DNA from: Bacillota bacterium
Lineage (GTDB): Bacteria > Bacillota > Sulfobacillia > RBS10-35 > JAJYVN01
NCBI GenBank assembly: GCA_021791995.1
Contig: JAJYVN010000201.1
Coordinates: forward strand, 1 to 5,581
Direction of reading: 5' to 3'
DNA: 5,581 nucleotides
Below, in pieces: positions 1-5,581 of the stretch (its first letter is position 1; each line of letters begins with the position of its first letter). Made by a program: the position numbers and the translations under genes. A model generated the notes under the pieces. The model was not told the origin of the DNA. It saw only the letters and a program-made list of their open reading frames with translations, and searched no databases.

Positions 1-3
1 TAA

Positions 4-15
4 GCCGCGCACGGC
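4..15 (-). terminator. Possible stem of a terminator after thrC (cut by the window end)
   Basis: GCCG-TGCG-CGGC forms a 4-bp GC stem starting 4 bases after the thrC stop on the minus strand. The next bases are TTA and then the window ends, so a U-run cannot be checked. Confidence 0.2.
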
Positions 16-19
16 AGGG

Positions 20-1060
20 TTAGTCGGGGGGAAGGTTGCCGTCGGGAGAGAGGACGGGCAGTTCGGGTGTCACCAGGTCCGGATACTTAATTCCGGTACC
101 GGTATTGAGGACCACGACACGCTCATCTGCGCGCAAAAATCCGGATTCTCTGAGCTTGCCTGCGGCGGCAATCGCGGCGGCTCCCTCGGGACAGACCCAG
201 AGCCCCTCGCGTTGAGCGGTCTCGTGCATGGCATGCATAATCTCCGCATCTGTTATCGCCACGGCTGTACCTCCGGTCTCGCGCAACGCTCGGAGGACCA
301 GAAAGTCGCCCAGCGCCTTCGGGACACGAATGCCGGCGGCAATGGTGGCTGCTCCGCTCCAGAACTCCGAGACTTCCGCACCTTCCGCGAAGGCGCGGAC
401 CAACGGCGCGCAACCCTCTGCCTGCACCACAATCAACTTCGGCCACCGACCGTGGATCCAACCGAGGTCCTCCATCTCTGCAAGTGCCTTCCAAATGCCG
501 ATAATGCCGACCCCGCCACCTGCCGGGTAGAGGATCGCGTCCGGGAGCTTCCATCCGAACTGTTCCGCGATCTCGTACCCCATCGTCTTCTTACCCTCAA
601 TGCGATAGGGCTCCTTCAGGGTCGAGGCGTCGAAGGCACCCGTCTCGTGCACATAGCGTGCGACAATGCCTCCCGCGTCGGAGATCAACCCGCGCACTAG
701 GTAGGTCTTGGCACCAACAACGAACGCTTCCCTCTGATTGAGGGCTGGTGCGTCCGAAGGCATCACAACCGAGAGTTCCATCCCCGCCCGAGCGGCATAG
801 ACTGCCCACGCTCCTCCCGCGTTTCCAGCCGTCGGCATCGCCAGTCGCCGGATTCCGAGTTCACGCGCCCTGGTCACACCCACAGCCGCGCCACGCGCCT
901 TGAAGGTTCCCGTGGGATTCATGCCTTCGTCCTTGATCCAGAGATCGTCCAATCCATAGAGCTTCCCAAGCCCGGCCGTCGGCAGCAGGGGAGTGAAGCC
1001 CTCTCCTAGGGTGATCGCATGCTGCGGATCATCAGAAGGCAGGAGCTCCAATACCGCCAA
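20..1060 (-). CDS. thrC: Threonine synthase, PLP-dependent catalytic body (5' end split off by a frameshift)
   Basis: Threonine synthase converts O-phospho-L-homoserine and water to L-threonine and phosphate in the cytoplasm, using PLP. Seen (numbering from the TTG at 1060): LGEGFTPL at 18-25; NPTGTFKARG at 48-57 with the predicted Schiff-base Lys54; PTAGNAGGAWA at 76-86 with Asn80 placed to contact PLP; the STLKEPYRIEGKKTMG block at about 146-161; the phosphate-binding GGGVG at 181-185; and CPEGAAA and NTGTGIKYPD near the C-terminus. The frame is open for 346 codons to TAA. It lacks the usual zinc-ribbon N-terminus, which lies just upstream in another frame (1263 to about 1051). Joining the two near 1051 restores SLWRY-LELLP and gives about 414 residues, normal for the family. 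The TTG at 1060 is therefore probably not a natural start. Other PLP fold-type II enzymes such as cysteate synthase are possible but less likely. Confidence 0.9.
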   Translation of the reverse strand: MAVLELLPSDDPQHAITLGEGFTPLLPTAGLGKLYGLDDLWIKDEGMNPTGTFKARGAAVGVTRARELGIRRLAMPTAGNAGGAWAVYAARAGMELSVVMPSDAPALNQREAFVVGAKTYLVRGLISDAGGIVARYVHETGAFDASTLKEPYRIEGKKTMGYEIAEQFGWKLPDAILYPAGGGVGIIGIWKALAEMEDLGWIHGRWPKLIVVQAEGCAPLVRAFAEGAEVSEFWSGAATIAAGIRVPKALGDFLVLRALRETGGTAVAITDAEIMHAMHETAQREGLWVCPEGAAAIAAAGKLRESGFLRADERVVVLNTGTGIKYPDLVTPELPVLSPDGNLPPD

Positions 1061-1263
1061 AGACTTGGCACCCGGCCGACGAGATCGGTTGGTTGCAGCG
1101 CTTTACGGATCGCATGCAAGTCGTAGCGAGCCAACAGTGGAGCACCACAACGGCACAAATTCTGGGGACGCTCTGGGGCATAGGTCTCCCCACAGCGAGC
1201 GCACTCCAAGTGATCCAGATAGGAACGGGAACCCTTGGCAAACCTGCCTGCGGCCTCTGCCAT
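1006..1263 (-). pseudogene. thrC: Threonine synthase N-terminal zinc-ribbon segment, out of frame with the catalytic body
   Basis: This is the true 5' end of thrC. From the ATG at 1263 the first 71 codons are family-like: LDHLECARCG with Cys21 and Cys24, NLCRCGAPLLARYDL with Cys37 and Cys39 (a CxxC plus CxC zinc ribbon), then RVPSLWRY. After Tyr71 (codon 1053-1051) this frame reads unrelated residues (WSSCLLMIRS) and stops at 1006. The catalytic frame, one base out of register, carries on with LELLPSDDP. The sequence at the junction is TATTGG where TATTTGG, or any one extra base, would be expected. It matches no classic X-XXY-YYZ slippery heptamer, so a deletion or a sequencing error is likelier than programmed frameshifting. 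The start is the first possible one, because an in-frame TGA lies 9 bases upstream (1272-1270). Only a weak AGG lies close to it. Confidence 0.85.
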
Positions 1264-1397
1264 TGTTTTTCATGCCTGGTATCACCCAACCGCCCGCGCA
1301 CTGCGGCGGTCTCCGCCCGACCAGGCCTGTCCTCCTCATGTGTTGCAATTCCCCCAAAGGGGCGCTCTTTCTCCAGGCGGAGAGGTCATGGGATCGT
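1264..1397 (-). promoter_or_regulatory. Structured leader between the dehydrogenase gene and thrC
   Basis: This 134-base non-coding gap, read on the minus strand, holds several inverted repeats. A 7-bp perfect pair, GCCTGGT (1326-1320) with ACCAGGC (1280-1274), encloses GGCGG (1317-1313), CCGCC (1309-1305) and GGCGGT (1294-1289). The middle arm can pair with either neighbour but not both. A perfect AGGAGG (1336-1331) sits just before the long stem, and the thrC ATG (1263) lies 10 bases after it. Two smaller hairpins precede these: TCTCC-GCCT-GGAGA (1383-1370) and CCCC-TTT-GGGG (1362-1352). No U-run follows any of them, so a standard intrinsic terminator is not supported. I match it to no known riboswitch class. 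A regulatory role is inference. Confidence 0.4.
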
Positions 1398-2402
1398 CTA
1401 TGCCCGATGAACCGCCTCCCCGCCTTGCAATACAGCTAGCACATCCCGGGCTACCGATGCGCCGACACGCTCCTGGGCCTCGACGGTCAATCCAGCCAGG
1501 TGCGGTGTGAGGACCACGTGCTCAAACGACGCAAAGGGGTCCGGTTGGGGTGGTGGCTCTTGTTCGCGCACATCCAGTACAGCTCCAGCGATACGCCCCG
1601 CTGCGAGCGCCTCTGCCAAAGCCTGTTCATCGAGCACACCCCCGCGGGCTGCGTTCACAATAATCGCACCAGGACGCATGGTTGCCATGGCCGAACGCCC
1701 GATGAGGTGGCTTGTCTCGGGCAGAAGGGGCAGGTGGAGCGACAGGACGTCCGCTTCGGCGATAACATCCTTCATGGCACAAAGGGGCACATCCAGCCCC
1801 CAGCCGCGCACATCGTCCTGGGTGATCAGCGGATCGTGCGCAACAACACGCATGCCAAAGGCGAGGCCGACCCGACCGACCCTCCGTCCGACCTCACCGA
1901 AGCCGAGAAGGCCCAGCACCCGGCCACTCAGTTCGCGCCCGATGAACTCCTCGCGTGGCCACTCCCCAGCGCGCACCTTCGCCGAGACGTCCGAAAGGCG
2001 CCGCACGAGGTGGAGCAACGCCGCAAAAACATACTCCACAACGGCCTCGGCGTTCGCTCCCCGGGCATACGTGACCGGAATTCCACGCTGACGCGCTCCA
2101 TCAAGATCGATGTTGTCCAGTCCCGCACCGAGGCGACCAATAACCCGCAGGCGGGGAGCGTGCTCCAGCAGTTCCCGATCCACCCTGGTCCGGTTGCGCA
2201 CAATCAGTGCGTCGTGATCTGCGACCGCGCGGAGCAGTGTGCCGCGATCCACGGCGAGATCCGGCTGGTAGTGGACAACTACGTGCTCCTCCAGAACACG
2301 TAATCCCACCGGGTCCATGAATTCAGAGACCAGGATCCGGGGTTTCCATGCCGTACCCGTAGCTTGTCCCCGTGGATCCGAGGGCACATGGACTTCCTTC
2401 AA
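1398..2402 (-). CDS. D-isomer-specific 2-hydroxyacid dehydrogenase (phosphoglycerate dehydrogenase / sulfolactate dehydrogenase-like)
   Basis: An NAD(P)-dependent oxidoreductase that interconverts a 2-hydroxyacid and a 2-oxoacid in the cytoplasm. Seen: N-terminal ILVSEFMD at 23-30 and IVRNRTRV at 67-74; GRLGAGLDNID at 89-99; Rossmann motif GFGEVG at 167-172 with Asp190 ending the second strand (VAHD), favouring NAD; and the catalytic triad Arg253 (NAARGG), Glu282 (REQEP) and His301 (TPHLAG). At 334 residues it has no ACT domain, so it is a short-form enzyme. The SEFMD, IVRNRT and GRLGxGLDNID blocks recall both short SerA enzymes and (S)-sulfolactate dehydrogenase (SlcC), so the substrate is open. 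The start is TTG at 2402, backed by a strong GGGAGG (2416-2411) with 8-base spacing; it gives an extension of about 20 residues before the usual family start. It follows the membrane-protein gene by 27 bases, which suggests co-transcription with argJ. Confidence 0.9.
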   Translation of the reverse strand: MKEVHVPSDPRGQATGTAWKPRILVSEFMDPVGLRVLEEHVVVHYQPDLAVDRGTLLRAVADHDALIVRNRTRVDRELLEHAPRLRVIGRLGAGLDNIDLDGARQRGIPVTYARGANAEAVVEYVFAALLHLVRRLSDVSAKVRAGEWPREEFIGRELSGRVLGLLGFGEVGRRVGRVGLAFGMRVVAHDPLITQDDVRGWGLDVPLCAMKDVIAEADVLSLHLPLLPETSHLIGRSAMATMRPGAIIVNAARGGVLDEQALAEALAAGRIAGAVLDVREQEPPPQPDPFASFEHVVLTPHLAGLTVEAQERVGASVARDVLAVLQGGEAVHRA

Positions 2403-2429
2403 CCCAAAAACCTCCCTGACTCAGTGCGC

Positions 2430-2795
2430 CTAACGCTCCGGGAATGCCCGCAACAATCCACCACTAATAAGGAGCCCCACCGGAGGCGGGAGAAAGAACA
2501 GAAGCAGCCCCGGTGGAAGCACGAGCGCCAAAACCACCAATCCAACGGCGGAGAGCAGCAGTGGACCATCCAACTCATAGCGGAGAAGGTAGCCGATGCC
2601 GAGGCACGCGGCGACTCCCAACAGGATGATCAGTACCGCACCGACCGCCCCTGCCGAGACGAGATACCATTGGTCCTGGTTGTTCAGTCCGCTGCCACGC
2701 GGCAAAAAGGCAGCAGTACTGATAGCTGCGAGGAGCCAGATCAACGATGCCGTTCCAATAAAACGCGCAACCTGCCGCACCAGCACCGCACTCAT
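2430..2795 (-). CDS. Small hydrophobic integral membrane protein, unknown function
   Basis: I do not recognise the family. From the ATG at 2795 the protein is 121 residues and mostly hydrophobic. Likely membrane segments lie at about 12-31 (TASLIWLLAAISTAAFL), 44-71 (glycine- and alanine-rich, ending GIGYLL), 79-97 (LSAVGLVVLALVLPPG) and a proline-broken stretch to about 115, so three or four helices. Short Arg-bearing ends (RQVAR near the start, FPER at the end) suggest cytoplasmic faces. No catalytic or binding motif is visible. The gene starts only 9 bases after the argJ stop. AAGG overlapping the argJ TAA lies 7 bases before the ATG, so translation is probably coupled to argJ. A GTG two codons upstream (2801) is the alternative start but is too close to that AAGG. 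Its place between argJ and the dehydrogenase suggests co-expression and does not show its job. Confidence 0.75.
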   Translation of the reverse strand: MSAVLVRQVARFIGTASLIWLLAAISTAAFLPRGSGLNNQDQWYLVSAGAVGAVLIILLGVAACLGIGYLLRYELDGPLLLSAVGLVVLALVLPPGLLLFFLPPPVGLLISGGLLRAFPER

Positions 2796-2804
2796 CCTCA
2801 CGCC

Positions 2805-4010
2805 TTAAGTCGTGTATTCGCCATTCAGCCGCACATACTCCGGACTCAGGTCACATCCCCACACGCGTGCATGCGCTTGCCCCAACGCCAGATCCACGCC
2901 AATCGCCACCGTATCTCCCTGGAGGTAGGTGCGCAGCGCCTCAAGCGGTTCCGGGCCGAGGTCGCGGCCCGCATACACCGCAACCCCACCGAACCGAATG
3001 ACGACCCGATCGGGATTGAGGGGGAGGTCGAACGCTTTTCCGATGGCCATAGCAACTCGCCCCCAATTCGGATCCCCTCCCCAAATCGCCGATTTCACTA
3101 ACGGGGAATTGACGACTTGCTTCGCTACCCTTCGCGCCACCGAAACGTCCGGCGCCCCCGACACGGACACCTCAAGCAGTTTGGTCGCTCCCTCACCGTC
3201 ACGTGCAACCTCTTGAGCCAACTCCTCTGCCATTGCGGTGAGTGCAGCGGTGAAGGCATCCACGGGCACATCGCCCGCCAAGCCGTTCGCCAGGATGACG
3301 GCCGTATCACTGGTACTGGTGTCCGAGTCCACACTCACCATATTGAACGACCGGTCGACCGCCGTGCGCAACGCGTGATCCAGCGCTCGGGCCTCAATCC
3401 GTGCGTCGGTGAAAAAAAAAGCCAACATGGTTGCCATATCCGGTTCAATCATGCCCGAGCCCTTGCAGCACCCAACCAATACCGCATCCCCAATCGGAAC
3501 ACGCCGCAGCTTAGGTCGCGTGTCTGTGGTCAGAATGGCGGTGGCAAAGCGCCCCAACTCCCCAGGGCGCAACTCTCCACGAATCCCTTCGATCCCCGCC
3601 CGAATACGATCCAGGGGAAGAGGGCGACCAATGACACCCGTGGAACAGGGGAATACGTCAGCCGACCGGATCGCCAACGCACCGGCCACCAGGCGACAGA
3701 TTTCCCGGGTGGCCTCCAGCCCTGCGGGGCCCGTCGCGACGTTGGCGTTCTTGCTGTTGACGACCACCGCCTGTAGCTGACCATCGCGAATGTGTTCGCG
3801 GCCGACTGTCACCGGATGACCGCAGAAGGTGTTGCGCGTAAACACGGCGGCCGCAGCACTCGGAACTTCCGAAAAGACGACCGTAAAATCCAGCGTGGCA
3901 TCCTTGATGCCAACGTTCTTGGCGACGGAAGAAAAACCCTTGGGTTCCATGAGGCGTGCGACATCGAGCGGTGCGGACTGATCAGGCAGCGGAGGCACCT
4001 CCAACTCCAT
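2805..4010 (-). CDS. argJ: Glutamate N-acetyltransferase / ornithine acetyltransferase (ArgJ, Oat2-like)
   Basis: ArgJ moves the acetyl group from N-acetylornithine to glutamate, closing the acetyl cycle of arginine synthesis; bifunctional forms also use acetyl-CoA. It is an Ntn-type enzyme that cleaves itself into alpha and beta chains. Seen (401 residues from the ATG at 4010): MEPKGF at 21-26, SKNANVATG at 86-94, oxyanion-hole STGVIG at 123-128 with Thr124-Gly125, and KGSGMIEPDMATML with the cleavage at Ala193-Thr194 (Thr codon 3431-3429). Further on are DTSTSDTA, DGEGATK with Glu273, NSPLVKSAIWGGDPNWGRVAMAIGK and the terminal CDLSPEYVRLNGEYTT. The GIKDATLDFTVV N-terminus and EYTT ending resemble Oat2 of Streptomyces clavuligerus, from memory. 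The frame stays open upstream to a TTG at 4115, but those 35 residues are not family-like. The ribosome-binding site at 4010 is weak (AGTGGA). A nine-T run codes Phe-Phe-Phe right after the nucleophile. Confidence 0.93.
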   Translation of the reverse strand: MELEVPPLPDQSAPLDVARLMEPKGFSSVAKNVGIKDATLDFTVVFSEVPSAAAAVFTRNTFCGHPVTVGREHIRDGQLQAVVVNSKNANVATGPAGLEATREICRLVAGALAIRSADVFPCSTGVIGRPLPLDRIRAGIEGIRGELRPGELGRFATAILTTDTRPKLRRVPIGDAVLVGCCKGSGMIEPDMATMLAFFFTDARIEARALDHALRTAVDRSFNMVSVDSDTSTSDTAVILANGLAGDVPVDAFTAALTAMAEELAQEVARDGEGATKLLEVSVSGAPDVSVARRVAKQVVNSPLVKSAIWGGDPNWGRVAMAIGKAFDLPLNPDRVVIRFGGVAVYAGRDLGPEPLEALRTYLQGDTVAIGVDLALGQAHARVWGCDLSPEYVRLNGEYTT

Positions 4011-4248
4011 TGCATCCACTGTCAGACATTCGGCACACCACCGCACATCCCTTCGCGGCGACAAGTGCCGAACAATCGGCAATGAAATGTGAGAATCCTG
4101 GGACAAAGGAGACAAGCAACCGTCGGTACTGCCCGGCCAGTTGGGACCAATTCCGCCCTGGTGGTTGGTCTATCTGGTCTTCTCGGACACAGATAAACCG
4201 CAGCGATTCTCTAGTCCCCTACGGCACGGCGCAGATCGAAATGGGTGT

Positions 4249-4273
4249 ATTATGTGACGTTTTTCGTATTATC
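4249..4273 (-). promoter_or_regulatory. Candidate -10 elements for argJ
   Basis: On the minus strand two hexamers match TATAAT at five of six positions: GATAAT (4273-4268) and CATAAT (4254-4249). They lie in the only clearly AT-rich patch of the region, about 240-260 bases before the argJ ATG. Neither has a good TTGACA-like -35 at 16-18 bases. The plus strand reads TATTAT at both places, so they could instead serve the femAB gene. Confidence 0.25.
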
Positions 4274-4400
4274 GACGCATGGCAACACAAGTAAGACGCT
4301 CGGATCACACTGTTTCCCTCGCACACAAACGAAGTCGATCACGGCGGTCAGGCACCGGCGGCAGTGACAAGACGATAGGATGGTGCACCGATGCTGCTGT

Positions 4401-4406
4401 GGGGAG
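4401..4406 (+). promoter_or_regulatory. Ribosome binding site of the femAB-type gene
   Basis: GGGGAG lies 9 bases before the ATG at 4416 and is the only strong Shine-Dalgarno match near the 5' end of this gene. It decides the start against the in-frame ATG at 4380, which has no good site. Confidence 0.6.
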
Positions 4407-4415
4407 AGAACGCAA

Positions 4416-5576
4416 ATGGCGATGGATGCGCCGGCCGAAGTGTCTACGGTGCCTTCCAGTGGATCCGTACGGGTGCGTGAGGCCGCTAACCGCGAAAAGG
4501 AGCGCTTTGACCGCTTCGTGGATACCCACTCCGCGGGCAGCGTTCTGCAGTCGTGGGCGTGGGGGGAGTTGCGCCGTAACCAGCATTGGGCCGCGGTTCG
4601 CCTCATCGCAGAGGATCGTGGTGGGAACATTCGTGGCACGGCATCCGTCCTCTGCCGTTCCCTACCGGCGGGAGGCTCGGTGCTCTACCTTCCGCGAGGG
4701 CCGGTGCTCGACTTCCGTGACCCATGGGTCCTCGACAGTATGACGGATGCACTACGCCGCTTAGGAGACCGGTGGCGCGCGGTGCTGTGCAAGATCGACC
4801 CCTACGTCACCCCTCCCGATGCATCGGTCCGAAGAGCTCTGTTGCTCCGGGGGTATACCATCGGCCATCGCCGCGGCCACTTTGACGGTATGCAGCCTCG
4901 TTTCAACATTATCGTCCCGCTGAAAGGTGGGCCGGAGGCGGTTCTGGCACGCTGTCACCATAAGACCCGCTACAATATCCGACTGGCGGTCAAGCGCGGT
5001 GTCACCGTAGAGCGTGGGGGGAGGGGAGACCTAGCAACCTTTCATCAGCTCCTCATGGTCACCTGTGACCGAGACGGATTCCGCGAGCGGACGCTACCCT
5101 ATTTCCAGCAGGTGTGGGACTCGCTCTCGCTGGACGGGAGGGTGGAACTCTACCTCGCTCGGTACCAGGGCCGCGTTCTGGCTGCGGCGGTCCTTCTGGT
5201 GGGAGGCCAGAAGGCGGTCTACGCCTATGGGGCCTCCGCCAACGAGCAGCGGGAGGTGATGGCTTCCTACGCCCTCCAGTGGGCCATGATCTGCCGTGCC
5301 TGTGAGCGAGGCTGCTGGTCGTATGACATGACGGGAATACCCAAGCATCTCCATGAAGGACTGCCGGGGTATGGGCTCTATCGATTCAAGCGTGGGTTCT
5401 GGCCTGAGGTCAGTGAGTTTACCGGGGAGTGGGACCTACCACTCCAACCACGACTCTATCGACTCTGGAACATCGTCGAGCCAACGTATTGGGGGACTCA
5501 GGTGTTCGTGCGCAGGGCGGTCAGGGCGCTCCACCCCAGTCTGCACGCCGCCGCAACGGAACACGAGGAAAGGTGA
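4416..5576 (+). CDS. FemAB-family peptidoglycan bridge aminoacyltransferase (lipid II amino acid ligase)
   Basis: Proteins of the FemA/FemB/FemX family use aminoacyl-tRNA to add Gly, Ala or Ser to the lysine side chain of the lipid II or UDP-MurNAc stem peptide, at the cytoplasmic face of the membrane. Seen (386 residues from the ATG at 4416): two GNAT-like halves at about 20-175 and 176-365; SVLQSWAWGELRR at 42-54; YLPRGPVLD at 91-99; a basic HHKTRYNIRLAVKRGV at 181-196, typical of the second half; YAYGAS at 269-274; YDMTGIP at 303-309; and GLYRFKRGFWPEVSEFTGEW at 320-339, matching the family C-terminal FKxGF block. There is no coiled-coil arm between the helices like that of S. aureus FemA. 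The length is usual for single-domain members. It is transcribed away from argJ, and its stop overlaps a possible next start. The amino acid and position added cannot be told from sequence. An ATG at 4380 would add 12 Cys-rich, unlikely residues. Confidence 0.88.
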   Translation: MAMDAPAEVSTVPSSGSVRVREAANREKERFDRFVDTHSAGSVLQSWAWGELRRNQHWAAVRLIAEDRGGNIRGTASVLCRSLPAGGSVLYLPRGPVLDFRDPWVLDSMTDALRRLGDRWRAVLCKIDPYVTPPDASVRRALLLRGYTIGHRRGHFDGMQPRFNIIVPLKGGPEAVLARCHHKTRYNIRLAVKRGVTVERGGRGDLATFHQLLMVTCDRDGFRERTLPYFQQVWDSLSLDGRVELYLARYQGRVLAAAVLLVGGQKAVYAYGASANEQREVMASYALQWAMICRACERGCWSYDMTGIPKHLHEGLPGYGLYRFKRGFWPEVSEFTGEWDLPLQPRLYRLWNIVEPTYWGTQVFVRRAVRALHPSLHAAATEHEER

Positions 5577-5581
5577 CGACT
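5573..5581 (+). CDS. Possible start of a downstream gene (cut by the window end)
   Basis: GTG at 5573-5575 overlaps the TGA of the femAB-type gene as GTGA, a common arrangement for coupled genes. GAGG (5565-5568) precedes it by only 4 bases, shorter than usual. Only three codons are visible, so no product can be named and the true start may lie further on. Confidence 0.25.

Larger units (their letters stand above)
4011..4415. promoter_or_regulatory. Divergent intergenic region between argJ and the femAB-type gene
   Basis: These 405 bases contain no gene I can support. On the argJ side is a leader able to form TGCCGA-ACAA-TCGGCA (4066-4081) or, exclusively, CGGCAC (4031-4036) with GTGCCG (4065-4070). 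In the middle are two dyads: GACCAA/TTGGTC (4145-4150 and 4165-4170) and a 9-bp hairpin with one bulged A, TATCTGGTC/GACACAGATA (4171-4195). Next comes an AT-rich patch (4247-4277) with two near-identical GTATTAT copies. The last stretch before the femAB start shows nothing definite. The two outward genes need promoters here, so at least one promoter is likely, but no convincing -35 and -10 pair was found. Confidence 0.5.

Noticed and set aside
1103..1357. Leader peptide using the AGGAGG at 1336-1331 upstream of thrC
   Set aside because: No ATG, GTG or TTG lies at proper spacing after it; only a CTG is present, and the frame overlaps the thrC zinc-ribbon coding region.
1352..1383. Intrinsic terminator after the dehydrogenase gene
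   Set aside because: Both hairpins are only 4-5 bp and neither is followed by a U-run on the minus strand.
1500..2303. Long plus-strand frame opposite the dehydrogenase gene
   Set aside because: The opposite strand encodes a complete dehydrogenase with all motifs and a good ribosome-binding site; this frame shows no recognisable domain.
4011..4115. N-terminal extension of ArgJ from the TTG at 4115
   Set aside because: There is no ribosome-binding site before the TTG, and the extra residues do not resemble family N-termini; the ATG at 4010 gives the usual length.
4116..4165. T-box-like bits on the minus strand (AGGGCGGAATTGG and GGGCAGTACCGACGG)
   Set aside because: The conserved UGGN that pairs with the tRNA acceptor end is missing, and no specifier stem or antiterminator/terminator pair is visible.
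4279..4743. Open plus-strand frame starting MATQVRRSDH, overlapping the femAB-type gene
   Set aside because: It has no ribosome-binding site, is rich in Arg and Ser as expected of an out-of-frame reading of GC-rich DNA, and most of it lies inside the well-supported femAB-type gene.

Overview
The window is a visibly GC-rich bacterial segment with compact gene spacing. It holds two divergent transcription units separated by a 405-base intergenic region (about 4011-4415). The minus-strand unit reads argJ (4010 to 2805), a small membrane protein (2795 to 2430), a D-isomer 2-hydroxyacid dehydrogenase (2402 to 1398) and threonine synthase (1263 to 20). The plus-strand unit starts with a FemAB-type peptidoglycan bridge aminoacyltransferase (4416 to 5576). 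A further plus-strand gene may begin in the last nine bases. I saw no insertion sequence, CRISPR array, tRNA, rRNA, attachment site or origin.

The organism cannot be named. FemAB ligases are most typical of Gram-positive and related monoderm lineages, and the ArgJ resembles the Oat2-like branch known from Streptomyces clavuligerus. A GC-rich Firmicute, Chloroflexota or actinobacterial-type host is a reasonable but weak inference.

The minus-strand genes are mainly amino-acid metabolism: ArgJ (acetyl cycling in arginine synthesis), a SerA-like or sulfolactate-dehydrogenase-like oxidoreductase, and ThrC. The argJ, membrane-protein and dehydrogenase genes are tightly packed (gaps of 9 and 27 bases) and probably form one transcript. 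A 134-base gap with inverted repeats then precedes thrC. The divergent FemAB protein probably adds amino acids from charged tRNA to the lipid II stem peptide.

The points most worth checking are these: (1) thrC is split by an apparent one-base deletion between its zinc-ribbon N-terminus and its PLP catalytic body; (2) the thrC leader can form mutually exclusive hairpins, with a perfect AGGAGG placed before a long stem rather than next to the start codon; (3) a nine-T run lies in argJ just after the self-cleavage threonine; (4) the argJ leader has two competing pairings and the divergent promoter region has repeats and dyads. No clearly new multi-gene system is evident; most of the window is ordinary housekeeping metabolism.
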